From: Motacilla alba alba
Lineage: Eukaryota; Chordata; Aves; Passeriformes; Motacillidae
Assembly: GCF_015832195.1 (NCBI RefSeq)
Contig: NC_052017.1
Coordinates: 79,733,801 to 79,797,800, forward strand
Direction: 5' to 3'
DNA: 64,000 nucleotides
The notes under the pieces are model-generated. The model saw nothing but the letters and a program-made list of their open reading frames with translations. It searched no databases and was not told the DNA's origin. Position 1 is the first letter of the stretch; the number at the start of each line of letters is the position of its first letter. A program made the position numbers and the translations under genes. Positions 11,121-24,084 of this stretch are shown here, in pieces.

Positions 11121-12910
11121 ACACCACATTTTAATTTCAGAATGAGTAAAGTGACAGTATCATTAAATTAAAGTGAAATTCAAGATCTCAGGATGCTTGT
11201 ATCAAGCCTGTTGTCAAATACTGAGTCTCAGAATACTAAGTGGTTTATTTACCATTTATATTAATACAACTTCTTCCTGCTGTAGTCCAATACACTGTTG
11301 GCAACAAGTATTATATACTGCCTTTGTACAGTGGAAATTTAGGATTGCCACAGACATTGTATTTTAGGGAGTTTTCTAACTTCATTGTATAGCAAGAGTT
11401 TGAGTCTAAAAAGGCATGGATAGAACTGTCAGCGTCAAGGGAATGGAGAAAAAAATTGATTTAAAATTTATATACCTGTGGCTATGAGCTACTAGTATTT
11501 GCCTGATTTTTCTTACCTTTACTCTAGGATAGAAGTCTTTGCTTTGGGAAGTTTGTAACAGGCACAGTACTTTTTCCTGTTTATGAACTGTTAGCGTTGA
11601 CATTTGTGTTGTATTAGGGGTTTGGTTTTGGTTTTTTTTTTAAAAAGACATCTTTTTGTGATTGCAGCATCAAATCTGTGATGATGGCTTAGTCCAAAAC
11701 TGTTTTATTTATGAGTTAAGGTCCAGCATAATGACTGAAGTGCTACAGAAGCTGTTTGTCCTGAGCTAGATCCAAGTTGAAACGTGGATTTAGGATCTTT
11801 TGGCCTTCTTGGCCAATAATGCTTCTATAGACGTTCCTAACAGAATTTTCTACTTTGTTTTGAATAAAAGTTAAGGAACTGACATTCATTTTCTTGGATT
11901 GCTTTTAAATAAAAGCTTTTGATAAGACTTGTGCATCTTGCATAACCTGCATCTTTTTAAAGCCTACTGCAGGGCGTTGCCTGATTTACTGATTTATGGC
12001 TTTGGTGAAATAAAAAGCCTATATATGATAAAAGCATTTAGGAAATGGCTGGTGTATTTTTGTGTGGATTTTCCTATGGAAGGGAAGTAGTGATTGACCA
12101 TTTATTTGAGTTTGCTGTTGAGTTTGTCAAAATTGATAAAGCAACACTAACTTTGCCTAGTGCTGGGCTGATCAGAGCAAACATAACAATCTACTTTGTC
12201 ACTCATGCCTTAGGAATTTGATATTAAGATATCTAAAAACCCTCGTTGTTTTATAACAAATGAAAAATCGTGTAACTTGAATGAGTATTAGGTGGCAGAG
12301 CTGGATAGAGAAAGTATTGCTACTTCAAAGACCCAGTGTAAGCAACAGTATGTTAGTAAATACCTTTTCTTTTTTTTCCCCACAGTGGTGACATGCTTTT
12401 CAAGTAGTCCTTGAAAGGAGCTCTATCACATGATCCATTCTTTTGCAAAGGTTCTCTATTGTGTGCTCCTAGCCCTTATTTTCTACTGCCATTCTTCTGT
12501 GTGTTCCTCGTGGCCTGACTGCCATCCCAGAGTTACACATTTGCTAGCAGTGTTAAGTGCCTGACTAATCTTCCAGACTTTCACTGGATTCACTGAAGCC
12601 AATGGACTACTCAAGAGGCTTAAAATTAGCATATGCTTTAGAGTTAGCCAGGATCAGATGTTACAGATACTACTAAGGTAATCTTAATTTCTTCCTTTTT
12701 TTCTGTAAGTATTTTTGCTCAGAATGGGTTTGGAATTTGAGCTCTAAGTATATTATGTTTTTGCAGGAGTTTTTCAGTGATTGTGTTAGAAATCATCCTC
12801 ACTGAGAAGGAAAGCAAGCAATTGTATTTTGAAAAACTAATGTTCAGTAAATAGTGGTTTTGCCTCTTGTTCAAAACATGCAAAGATAAGTTAAAGTTTT
12901 TTGAGGTTTT

Positions 12911-12933
12911 TGAGAGAGAGAGAGGAGGAGGAA
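12911..12933. repeat. GA/GGA purine run
   Basis: GAGAGAGAGAGA followed by GGAGGAGGAAG on the plus strand. Confidence 0.9.
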
Positions 12934-13530
12934 GAATGGAGAACTGTTGTCACATTGCACTGATTGATGGTTTGCCTGCTGTGATTAATGTGGAGTTGCA
13001 TTGGCATGTATGTGTCATCACAGGGATGATGTTATACTAAGTAATCTTTTTTTATATCTGGCAATAAAAAATAAGTATTTGTAGTAATTACTAGAAACAC
13101 AAATGATGCATTTGTTTTAATTATTTTTGCATTATACTGGAAATTTGTCCTGGAGCTATCTAGTTCATGAATACTTCTGGGTTTCGGTGTGCTAAACAAG
13201 CCAAACTGTATCAGTGCCAGACTTAGATATTTAAAAGAGAAAACATTCAGATAAGATCCATTAAAAAAAAATCTAGTAAAAAGTTACATAGATGACCCAA
13301 AACATAATCTGTGTGAGACTTGACTGAGAAGGCATTATTTATATTAATTTCCTACAAATTTCATTATGAAACAACTTGAAATTTAAAAAATGGCAATTCT
13401 TAAACCTCATCCTGAATTTCAAATGAGACATGCAACAGCGTGCAGTGACTCAGTTTTAACCGAGTAACCTTAGAAACGTCTTCAGAAATGGCTTTTTGTC
13501 TAGTTATATTTGAGCTGCTGCCACTGCCAA

Positions 13531-13568
13531 GTGTGTGTGTGTATGGGTGTGTGTGTACATGTGTATAT
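13531..13568. repeat. GT dinucleotide microsatellite (imperfect)
   Basis: GT repeats interrupted by ATGG, then ending in TACATGTGTATATA. Confidence 0.92.
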
Positions 13569-16500
13569 AGTGGCTCTGGTGAGTGTACATTTGCTGTGTT
13601 TATTCTTAGTCTAGCTGCTTCATTGCTATGATCTGCAATTACAGTTTTAGAAGTAGTTTTCTGCTCTGCACTGCTCCGAAGCATATTCGACCGTCTGTTC
13701 AAGCAGCGATCCAAATCCAGAAAGCGCAGTTTGTAAATACCTTCTTGCAGCTTCCACACCTGGACTGAGCTTCGGAGTGCTGCTGGGAGCCAGACTCACC
13801 AAAGCAGCCCATTTGCCTGGACGGAGGAGTGTTTAGGACAGCAAGCAGCAGAAACATGGGGAAATTCGTTTCAGGAGGCAAGTCATGGCACAGGTGCCCA
13901 CTCTTCATGCTCTTCTGAAGCATCTTGTGGTGGGCAGAATCAGACAGACAGTACTAGAGGAGTACTGAGGTTTTTTTGGAGCAAAGTGAAAGGAGGCAGT
14001 CAAAGTGTGTTCTTCAGGTGGTTTGTGCGTCGGGTTATGTGGCTGGGAGCAGCCCCAATGTTACAAAGCCACTCCTGCCTCTTCATCCAGGTTTAGGGAA
14101 GACTAGGGACTTGTAAAGCAATGGAAGGTAGTTTTATGCATTGTCTTATTACAAAAAACTCAAAGGATAATAATCCTGCTTGAAGACTGATCCATGTTTC
14201 ATAAGCTGTACGAAAAGGTTAAGTTTAAGAAATGAGTGTTGGTGTGAATCACTTGATGTAATGTTAGATGGAAAGAATATTACACAGCTATCTTTCATGT
14301 AGTGGTGACACATTTCACTGAAACAAGAGCTGCAGCATCCCTCTAGACAGATCTGCTGCTACCAGTGTTGAAAACTTCAGTGCTCAGCCTGGTGTTTACA
14401 ATCTTCTTTCAAGTAAAATCAAAATGGAAAAGAATTTTTCCTTTCTGAGTAGGACTGTTTGTATGCAAGTGTAGTACTAACATTAAAATAACACCGGTTT
14501 ATAAAAATGTGGCATGGGTTAATACGTAAAATATGCTTTCCAATCCTTATTGAGCAAAGAGTTCTAAATTTATCAGGCTCTTAATTGGTTCCTTCTGCTC
14601 CTTCATATGTTTTGCCTCACTCATCTCTCTCTTTGCTGAGGACCTTCCTTTATCCTTTTCCCTTCTGTAAGCTTTTCACTGCATATAACGTGTTGAACCC
14701 TGGTTTCCTGTTGGGGCTTATGGCAGTACTTCTATTTGATGGTGAGTGTTGACATGTTAAAGCATGTCAGTGTGCAATCGTAGGAGCACAGAACAGCTTA
14801 AGCAACTTTCTGTGGGATAACTGATGTACATTATTGCTAGCATGGATTGGTGTTTCCTTTCGATTGCATGAAAATATTGGATCTTGTATGTATCACTAGT
14901 TCATTGCCATCTTTAAAAATATTATCTTGTTAGGTGTTAGAGGTCTCCAGTAAATCACGCTGCACTTGTATTTGTGCTGGAAGAGCTGTATTACTGTTCT
15001 CTTACAGCCAAAGTGAATCTAAATCACCCAGAATTAAAAGTTCCCTGTGTCTTTAGATCCCCACCTGAGACTCAGGGCTCAGTTAATAATATAGTCTAGG
15101 TGTGATGTGCCATTGTACTTTTTTGGACAGGCAAGGAAGAAAAATATTTGAATTTTTTTTTTTTTGCTTTAAGATAAGCTCTTGGACCATCTATATGATT
15201 GTACATAACAGAAAGGACACTAAGTTGTTTGCCGTAACTATTCTGTACTTTTACAGAATCCCGTGAGTATCTCTTTTATAGAGAGAACCAAATTGCTTCA
15301 TTAATTTTAACCAAAGTAGTTTTCCATAGATTTTTTTTTCTGAGTTTTTTTTTTGTTTGTTTTTATTAGCTGGAAAATTCCTTTATCTGCTACCAGAGCC
15401 TTTACACATGAGAACACTGTTAATGCTCTTTTGTTCTGGGACAGACAGTGCAGTTGTAGGGGTTTTTTTCTTCTCCTTTTACTCTTGTTTGTTTTGAGAC
15501 TCTTTCTTTCAGGAAAAAAAAAAAAGTGGAAGATTTTGAGTAATATCCAGCAATATTTCAGATATTAATCAGAACATGGAATTTGGTGTCTTTCTGATAC
15601 AAAATTACTTGCATCCACATTGCAACCTGGAGGTTAGATATGCTGGTGTTGCTTTAGAGTTGATACAAATATAAAACTCAATGTTCACTTTAAATTTCTT
15701 TATCACTTATTCTACCTATTTCTTTAGCAATAGTTATGTTTCTAATTGCAACCTTATTCTAAATTCTAAAGCTGCAACCTTTACAATAGTGCTCAATTCC
15801 AGTTTGGAAAAGGTATCCACAATGGACAGTGTACAGCAAGAAAACAGAAGGAATAAGGCGGATGACTTTGAAATATGTTATTATTGCAGTGATTTTTGCT
15901 CCTGTAGTTTTCAGATTTAGATCACATGAAATTACTTTGCTTGTAGGAGAGAAATAATTGACAAGAGCCAAATACAGAAGCCCCTGTGCATCTTTGACCT
16001 AATGAACTTGATGTTGGCTCCTTATGTGAGCAAGCACAAGAAACATGTCTAAACTTGGGTCCTGTTCTTTCACTGATCACCACCTTTCCCTGTGCTTCCC
16101 ATTCTTGATAAGGGACATTGGCTGATCCTCCTAATGATCTTTCAGAGGAGTGTTAAATCAAATAATATTGCAGACTGACAAGTGCTTTTTGGGCAAAGAG
16201 CATCAGTGTGCAGTACTGCTGAAAATGGGTTCAACTTGTATAAAGCTGCAAGTATTTTAATCAAATTACTGGGAAGCTGTATGTCAGTGTCTGTTTCTGG
16301 GATTGCGGGTGAGTGTAACATCAGACATGCTTCTGGGGACTACTGAGGCCTGTGCTGTTGCTTGGTAACCACAAACGTGGTTTCTGGCCTCTGGTCCTGA
16401 ACTTTAGCAGTGTACCTAAGGCCAGGATTCAAATTTAAGCAAGCAAGTCACTAGAAAAAATTTCTTAAGCATCAGAGCAGAATTTGAAACGTCTCTGCTT

Positions 16501-18049
16501 ATATACCTGTTGAGCAGGAGGACAAGAAGGAGGTGAAGTTGACAAAAAGCTAACAGAGAAGAGTGTCTGTCCCTGGCGGAAGGATGGTTAAACCAAGGAG
16601 CTGGAATGTGCCTATTTTTCTTGGCTACTGAAATCCAATGGAATGTATGAAGTCAAAGAGCAGTGTTTTGGGAACCTGACTTTATTGGAACTTAGGTTAG
16701 AGCAATGGAAATACATTAACCAGTCCTGGCCCTACAGTTCCTATGCTTGTCTTGCTTATGTTGATCTGTGTTCTGTTTAGTATGAGATTGCAGGAAGATA
16801 ATAGGGCCTCATAAATGATTATACATCCAGACTTTGGGTCTTAAGGGTGTGCTAGTGAGACTAAATCTCATCCTTGCCTACTACAACGCGTTTTTGCCTT
16901 CAGGTCTCAGTGGTGTCCTTATGTATCTCTTGTCCTCTTCAGTTGCCAGGAGCATGATTCTGTGCTATAGGTCTTTGGCCTCAGACTCACTCCTTGAGAG
17001 CAGAAAGAGTGCTGTTGTATGAGATAGGGAGTATGAGCAAAGGCAAGGTCCCCTTCTATCAAATTTCTGACACTCAGTCTTTTATGGCATCAGTGAAAAT
17101 ATTTATTTGTGCTGTACAGTCTAAAATAGGATGACTGTGTTTGTCTTGCTTTTGCACTGGACAAAGAAGGCACATCTGAAAGCTGCAGCTTCCTCAGTCT
17201 CAAACCCTGTTGCAAGGCATTATCCAATAGCCTGGAAATGTTTGTTACAAAAGTATTGATAAAAAATGACAGAAATCTTATGTTCATCATGGGTTTTGGA
17301 TATTTAAGGGATGTGAGAACAAGTTCTTCATTTTTACTGTGGTGGAAGACATCATCCTTTCCAGTTGCTGTGGCACAGAAAGTTTTAGTAATTGATGGAG
17401 TAGCTCAGATTTAGGAAGTCAGTATCCAGCTCATCAGTAGCATAAGCATTCATTTGTTGGCATATCTAATGTCTTTTTGGTTGTTGGGTGCACACACTCT
17501 CTTTAAAGCAGTGCAGGTGCCTCTGATCAGGAATAGTTATTATGGCAGAAAGAAGATGGCAAAATGGGCACTTGTGGAAGGACCCTTTATTTAAGGCCAA
17601 AGCTTGTGTGGGGAGGTTGCCTGTGTCTGCCTGTGCCACATGCAGATTGCTCATGGATGAAACACCTTACTTGTCAGTGGTAACAGCTGCCAGAAGCTAC
17701 ACTGGGCCAAATTTGCTCTATGAGCAATCATGGGAGGTAAATGAGGCAATTTTTCAGTAATCATTGGGTCAAATTTGAAGATCACATGGATGTGGACCTA
17801 GAACAGAATACCTTTTGGTTTTATAGAAGTGATATTGGAGAGCACAGAGGGATATTGTCTAATGATAATGAATTAGTGTAACTGTACATTATCATAAGCG
17901 GTTAGAAGCAAAAGTCACAATTTAATATGCTGAAATGAGAAGGACCAAGTGATGACTAATCTTACAATTATAAGGCATGGCATATGAAACTGCCAGTTGG
18001 ATTACATAGATTTTTAATAAGTACATCAAGTTGCAACTTACAGTGTGTT

Positions 18050-18128
18050 AGTGAAGTGTCCCTGCCCATGACAGGGGGTTGAAATTAATCTTTAAGGTCC
18101 CTTCCAACCCAAACCATTCTGCGATGTG
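18050..18128 (+). mobile_element. CR1 3' tail fragment, sense orientation
   Basis: A short piece matching the end of CR1 on the plus strand: GTCCCTGCCCATGACAGG followed by TTTAAGGTCCCTTCCAACCC and AAACCATTCTGCGATG. Only the last 80 or so bases are present. Confidence 0.88.
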
Positions 18129-19794
18129 TAATAAAAAAGTATACTACGTTACTTTGAATACAAGTGGTTCGTAATCTCATGCAATCCTCCCTTTACTGAG
18201 GAAATTTTTCCATGTGCTTTTCTGTATTTACTTCCTCCACACTGTATGTCTATGTCTTGCCTTATGGCCCTGTATCCTCTCAGTCCAGTCCAGGTGCAAA
18301 GCATCCCTTTTATCAGCTAGCCAGCTGTGCTGCTCTCAGGCAGTAAAAGCTTTTGATCATCCAGCTGAAGCTGTCCCTGGGTTTAAAGAGTGTTGCCTGG
18401 GAGGAAAGTAAGGGTGGAGAAGGAGCTGTGACCCTCTGATACCAGGGCAGATTTCCTGTCATTGGAGAGCAAAATGACACCTCTCCATGGGGTCTTTCCC
18501 TCACCCCACTACTTTCCCCAACATCCCAGATAAGTGGGAATGCAGTCATGTTTACATTTGATCACCAAAAGGTATCATGCGCTCTTCAAAATTCTGGGAG
18601 CATGGTCTGTAAAGGAGGGTGAGGTGGACTCTTTCAGATATTTGTGAGGGAAAAGAAGGTGGAGGGGGACAAGATGACAGCCCTCTGTGTATTTGGGGCT
18701 GATATACTGTGGAGAAAGGGAGGACTGAGCGAAAGAAAAATTACAGACCTGCTAATCACAGTGCTCTTTGGACACTACAACATAAACTGATAGAAAGGAT
18801 AATATAAGACATGAAGGTAGTCAATGGTTAAAGGAATAATTTGCAACAGGAGTTCTCCAAAAACAGATTGTGCTGGAATGACCTGCTTACTGACCTTTTC
18901 TTAGATGATATTTGATGTCTTTATATTTCCTGTCAGGGCTCTGAGCATGGATTTTCTGTAGTGCCACTTGGGAAATGTTTAGTTAAGCTAGAGAAGATGG
19001 ATATTCTTGCAAGAGTGTAGTTGGGCAGGGACCTGGGTAAAGGAACATTTTCAGTTTGTCATTTTGAAGATTGAAGTAATGGAAAGGAAGGGTACTCCTA
19101 ATAAAGTTCCACCAGGAGAACTCATTTTGGCTACTTGAAAAATACTTTTTCATTTTATTATCTTGGCACAAAACCATGAAATAAGCCAAGGAAACTTCTT
19201 GATAGTGGAATATTAGGAGGCATTTTCTGAAGAGAGGAAGATAAATCCTGTGTAGAAAGATGGAAGATGGAAAGATGGAAGGGGAAGAACAGGATTGAGC
19301 CAAGGTAATAATACATTTAATAGCTAGTTACATGTTCGGCGTCTTTGGCTGAAAAGAAGAGGAGGAAAATACCTATGTGACCTGGTCGAGTACACCATAT
19401 CACAGGCACCTGTATTAGGAATATAATAGAATACTTCATGGCCTCACACAACCAGCAAAACTGGGAGCGTTACACAGGGTTAGGGCTTCATCTGAAGAAC
19501 TGTACACATCTGTGACCCTCTGTAGGTAAGAGACACTTTCTAGCCTTCATCTCTTCTGAACTGTCCTGCATGGATTATCAAGAAATAAAGAAGCTTGTAC
19601 GCAGACCTGGCTTAGTGTGTTTCTTCCATTTCTTAACAGAGGAAAGGCTACTAGATTACATAGCTTCTCACAGTAAACAGAGGTTATTTGTTAAGAATGC
19701 TGAATCCTAGTAAGAATAATTAATTTGATGAAAGATTTACTTTCTTTGGAAAAATACCGGATTAGTTGAGTCTTTGGCAGCTTTTAGGATAGTT

Positions 19795-19880
19795 CATCTC
19801 TGCCCATGGTGAGGGGTGTTTGAAACTAGATGATTTTTAAGGTTCCTTCCAACTCAAGTCTTTCTATATTTCTATAATTC
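19795..19880 (+). mobile_element. CR1 3' tail fragment, sense orientation
   Basis: Diverged copy of the CR1 3' end: CTCTGCCCATGGTGAGGGGT, AACTAGATGATTTTTAAGGT, TCCTTCCAACTCAAG, then a degraded TTTCTATATTTCTATAA tail equivalent to the usual terminal 8-mer repeat. Confidence 0.8.
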
Positions 19881-20910
19881 ATCTGACCAAGGAGGGAGTG
19901 AGAGCTAAAGATGTCTTCTGCGTGGCCTTTCACCATCAGCCTTTGATTTTAGGGCTTTGACTCACCAGCCATGATGTGTTTGACTGGAGCACCTTTGTCA
20001 GCTAGTGCTCCTCCATTTTCCCTCAAAATATTTGAACCTAATAGCCCTGGTGAATACAGTGACCTCCCAGCCATGATTGCACTTTGTCTGGTCTCTGACC
20101 AAATTTCAAAGTTTTCAAGGTTTATTCATTGAAATTTTGTGTTTCTGTCTGAAGTTGTAGTTCCTGTGTAGCTCATGTCGTCCATGTCTGTGTTGCATCT
20201 TGAGGTGCCTTTGGCAAGAATCAGCTAATGCTTGAACATAACTGAGCATCTCCTCCAAAGTGATCTAGTTTGTGTCCTACCATGCTTAAGATCCTATCTT
20301 GTGAATCCAGAAATTCAAGAATTAATTGTCTTTGCTGAAAAACTCTTTTTCTCTGAAGTTTATCGAGGTTGTAATTACATGCCACTGCTTTTTTCAGTTG
20401 GCAGTAGATTTTGAACTGCTTTTGTAAAATCAGGCAAAACTTGATGCACGTGTCTTCAGCCAGCCATATGGCCGTGGAAGTGTTGGCTTCACAGGCAAGA
20501 CAGCCATTTGACATGCAAATAGTGTCAATTTGCATTTATGAATAACCAGTAACTAATGGTGTGACACTTCAGAATGCCTCAAGTGCTTGTCACCTTTGGA
20601 CTACATGAATCACATTCTTCTAATTGAAATTACTGTTTAAGCCATTCTTGAAGCTGAACACTTCCAGTAGTTTATTGCAATCTGCTGTGAACACATTTCT
20701 TATGTTCCTTATCTTAGATCTGCTTTCCTTTTGCCACTGACCTTCTTTCACCATTTGTCTCCTGCAGCATTTGTCATGGCCATTTCATTTTAGCATGGAC
20801 TCCCTGCTGGAGTGACAGCATTCTTTCAGCCTAAGGTCCTTTTCTGGCCATGCTTTTCAGCAGTAATCTGAATTTGTGAGGTTAATTGCAAAGTCTGTTT
20901 TGCTGTGTTT

Positions 20911-20965
20911 GTTTCTTTTCTTCTTTGCTCTCTTTTTTTTTTTCTTTTTTTCTTTTTTTTTTTCC
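20911..20965. repeat. Polypyrimidine (T/C) tract
   Basis: Long T runs broken by single C and G bases. No good AG acceptor with a coding exon follows, so it is not treated as a splice site. Confidence 0.9.
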
Positions 20966-23900
20966 TTACAATAAGTTCCTGCTAAAAAGAATCTGTAGCC
21001 ATCCATTTCCTCCTTTGCTTGTTGCTTATTGTGGAAGGTTTTACTGAAAGTATATTTCTGAGTCTTTGGAAGTTCAATACTAAATGCATGCTATTGAGTG
21101 ATTGCTATATTAGTAAGAGTAATGAATGAAAAGAGAACTTTATTGTATGGGATGCAATGATTATTTCAGCATAAATTTTAAGTCCTTGAGGTAGTCATGT
21201 CTTGGTGTTAACAGTATTCCTTCTCTTTGTCTCTGCATTCAGCATTTCTTTTATTTGGAACATCCCTGTTAGAATTGCTTTAGATTATAATGACTTTAGT
21301 AATAGGGGATTATTTTAAGTTTTCTAGCAGAAGTCTCAATAGGTACGTAAAGGAAACAACCTGAAACCAGCTTGAATAGTGGTACAATAATCTTTTGAGC
21401 ATAATTCTAAAAGTGTGTAATTGTTGGTCTAAACTTCTTTACAGACATAACTAAATTCTTTAGTTAGATTGTATTCAAATTGATTTTGAATACATTTAAT
21501 AAAACATCCATGTTTTAACTCCCGTATTTTAAATGCTATGAGTCTCAGATGGATAGTGAAAACTTGATGAGTAATAGAGTGTCACAGAATATCCAGAGAT
21601 ATTTTCCCTTTCTTGAATTTGGCATTGAGAAAAATACAAAGATAATTAACTCCATTTTTTTTTCTCCTGGAATGTCACATACTTCATGTCTTGGTGAAGT
21701 TTAGAAACCAGGGACTGCAAGTTAAGTGTTCACTGAGGAGGAGAAAGCCTCTGGAAGGAGAAAGTGTTTAACATTCTATCACAGATGACCTTACATGAAA
21801 GAACAAATACTACTAATGCTTTTCTCTATTCTCTTAATGAAAAGCAAGTTTGAATACAAAGAATTACAGATAAAATTTCCAAATTTGGTATTGTTCAGAC
21901 CTCTAATAATGTGCAATCTTCTTGTAAGAGGAATTACAAAAGATAAGTTGCCAACACTTTTCTGGCAGTGTCTGAGATTTCAGCTGTGTTTGTCAGAAAC
22001 TGGAACCAGGTTTTCAAAACAAGAATATTCATAAGAGGGTAATACTTTTTAAAAGGTGCATGTGTGATCGAGAGTCGTTAGAACTATGTTTGCCTTTTCC
22101 CTGTTAGCAGGAAAACCTCCTCATGGAACAGTGAACTTCTAGGAAGGACATTACAATTAGATTAAGAATTGTGGTTGCCCAGAAAAAGCCAGTTGAGGAA
22201 TACTGTAGTTGGGCAGACTTGACCCTTCATTACCCATTTGAGTTTTGTTTTCTGTTGTTACCTTTTCCAGAGTGTTGCACAGTGAGTGGGTTGGTTTTTT
22301 TTTTTGGGAACCACTGTTCCACAAAGCACCTTCCTTAACAAATTCTATGAAAATCTTGAGAATTTCACTTCTAGTTGGATTTAAGCTCTAAATATTCTTT
22401 CTGTTCTCTGTGCAGGGAGGACTAGATATGAAAAGGTTTTCCCCTTCCCTCTGCACCAGAGCTGCTGTGAGAACTTGCTCCGTTTAAGGTTGACTGAGCT
22501 GATGTTTAGTTTGGGGGAAGGCTTCGGAATTGGTGGGGTTTTTAGCTGCTGTGCTTTTCCACAGTGTTAAACACGATCAGAAAGTTAAATTTTCACCAGC
22601 AGGCAATAGTGCCTGATTTGTCTTGCTGGAGGCAGCAGTCCTTCTTAGCAAATCACTCATGCTGCTGGATGCAGTCTCTAGCCCTCCAAAGACCTTTAGG
22701 GTTTTAGATGTTCAGCCTATACTGCTGCTTAACCAGCAGAAATTGGGTCGCCAAGTTTGCTTAGGTACAGCCTTGTGAAAGAAGGAAGACATAGCCTTGG
22801 GGAATTAAGGATGCAGTATTACTTCCCTTTGGTTTGCAGTCCTTGTCAGTGAAACATTCACTGTGAGGCTTCACAGACTATCCCATAGAGGGTTTTTTTT
22901 TTTCTGGATATTTGCTTTTGGGACCTGTCTTATCATGTACACCAGTATTTCATTCCTTTACTTGCTGAGTTGAACGCATTGCCCCAACCCCTGCATCAGC
23001 ATAGAGCCCATGGTGCAACACAAACAATTAGTGTTCAGAATTGGAAAGAATAAATTTGTATCTTTTTTAAGATCAAGATAAGCAAAACTTCAAAGATCTC
23101 TGCTGCTGCAAAGGCCTAATATTATTTTTAATAGTCGTGTAGCTGTGGTGAACTATCCTGAGAGCTTCTGCAGAGCTGCTTGGCCGTGTTGCTTAGTAAC
23201 ATCATCCTGTTGCTGAGGCGCTCGGCCCTCACTCAAAGTGGGTAGTGAGCAGGAAAGTTAGGAACAGTGATTTGTATAACCAGATAGCAGCATCTGTTCC
23301 CATTTGTGCATGGGACTTCTCTTCCCTTTTCTTGTGAAATTGGCAGGGTTGAGGGGCATGGAAGAGGCAGAGCTTAAGAAAGGGGAGAGAAGTAACACCA
23401 AACACAAAGTAACACTCAGGATGATCATTTGCTAAATGGTTTAAAAAAAGAAATTATCTGTTACTTCCTTCCCAGCTGAAGGCAAATTGTTGATGAATGG
23501 TAGTGGTTGCTTTGGGGCAGTTTCTGTTTTTAGTTTTTTCTTCATTGACAGTACCCTAGATGAGAAATGAAATAGGAATTATCTCCCTGAACTTGTCTGT
23601 CACATTTAATCTGCTGTTTTTTCTTGGCTATATTTGCCTCTTATATCTTCGCTCCCAGTCAAAGTTTTATTTTCCACTAGCAATTTATTTTTGATAAAAT
23701 GTTGTAAGCGGGTGAGTGCTTTTCAACAGAACAAGGGCAGTAGCAGAAAAAAGAAAATGCTTGGGATGAGGGACAAATTTATAGTGTGGTCCTTCTGTTT
23801 TCCCTAGATTGTTAGAATTATAATAACTGATACAATACTTTACAGTGAAGTTATCATGGACAAATCATGGACTATTTAAAATATTTCTACCTTTATTTTT

Positions 23901-24062
23901 CTTTTAAGCATGCTGAGAAATGTAATGGGCCAATATTTGGTTGAAAAAACTTATTAACTTAATGTTTGGTTAGTTTAAATAGGATAAAAATTATGTGAGT
24001 ACTTCTTATAAGACACAATAAACTTTATTGAATGATTTTTAAAGTTTATTTGGGGCCTGTTT

Positions 24063-24084
24063 ATTACACTTATAAAAGTGTAAT
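24063..24084. repeat. Perfect inverted repeat, 9 bp arms, 4 nt loop
   Basis: Arms ATTACACTT and AAGTGTAAT flank ATAA. Short enough to occur by chance in AT-rich DNA. Confidence 0.85.

Noticed and set aside
20911..20965. Polypyrimidine tract as a splice acceptor for a hidden exon
   Set aside because: No AG with a coding exon of suitable phase follows, and the delta-catenin protein is already continuous between exons B and C.
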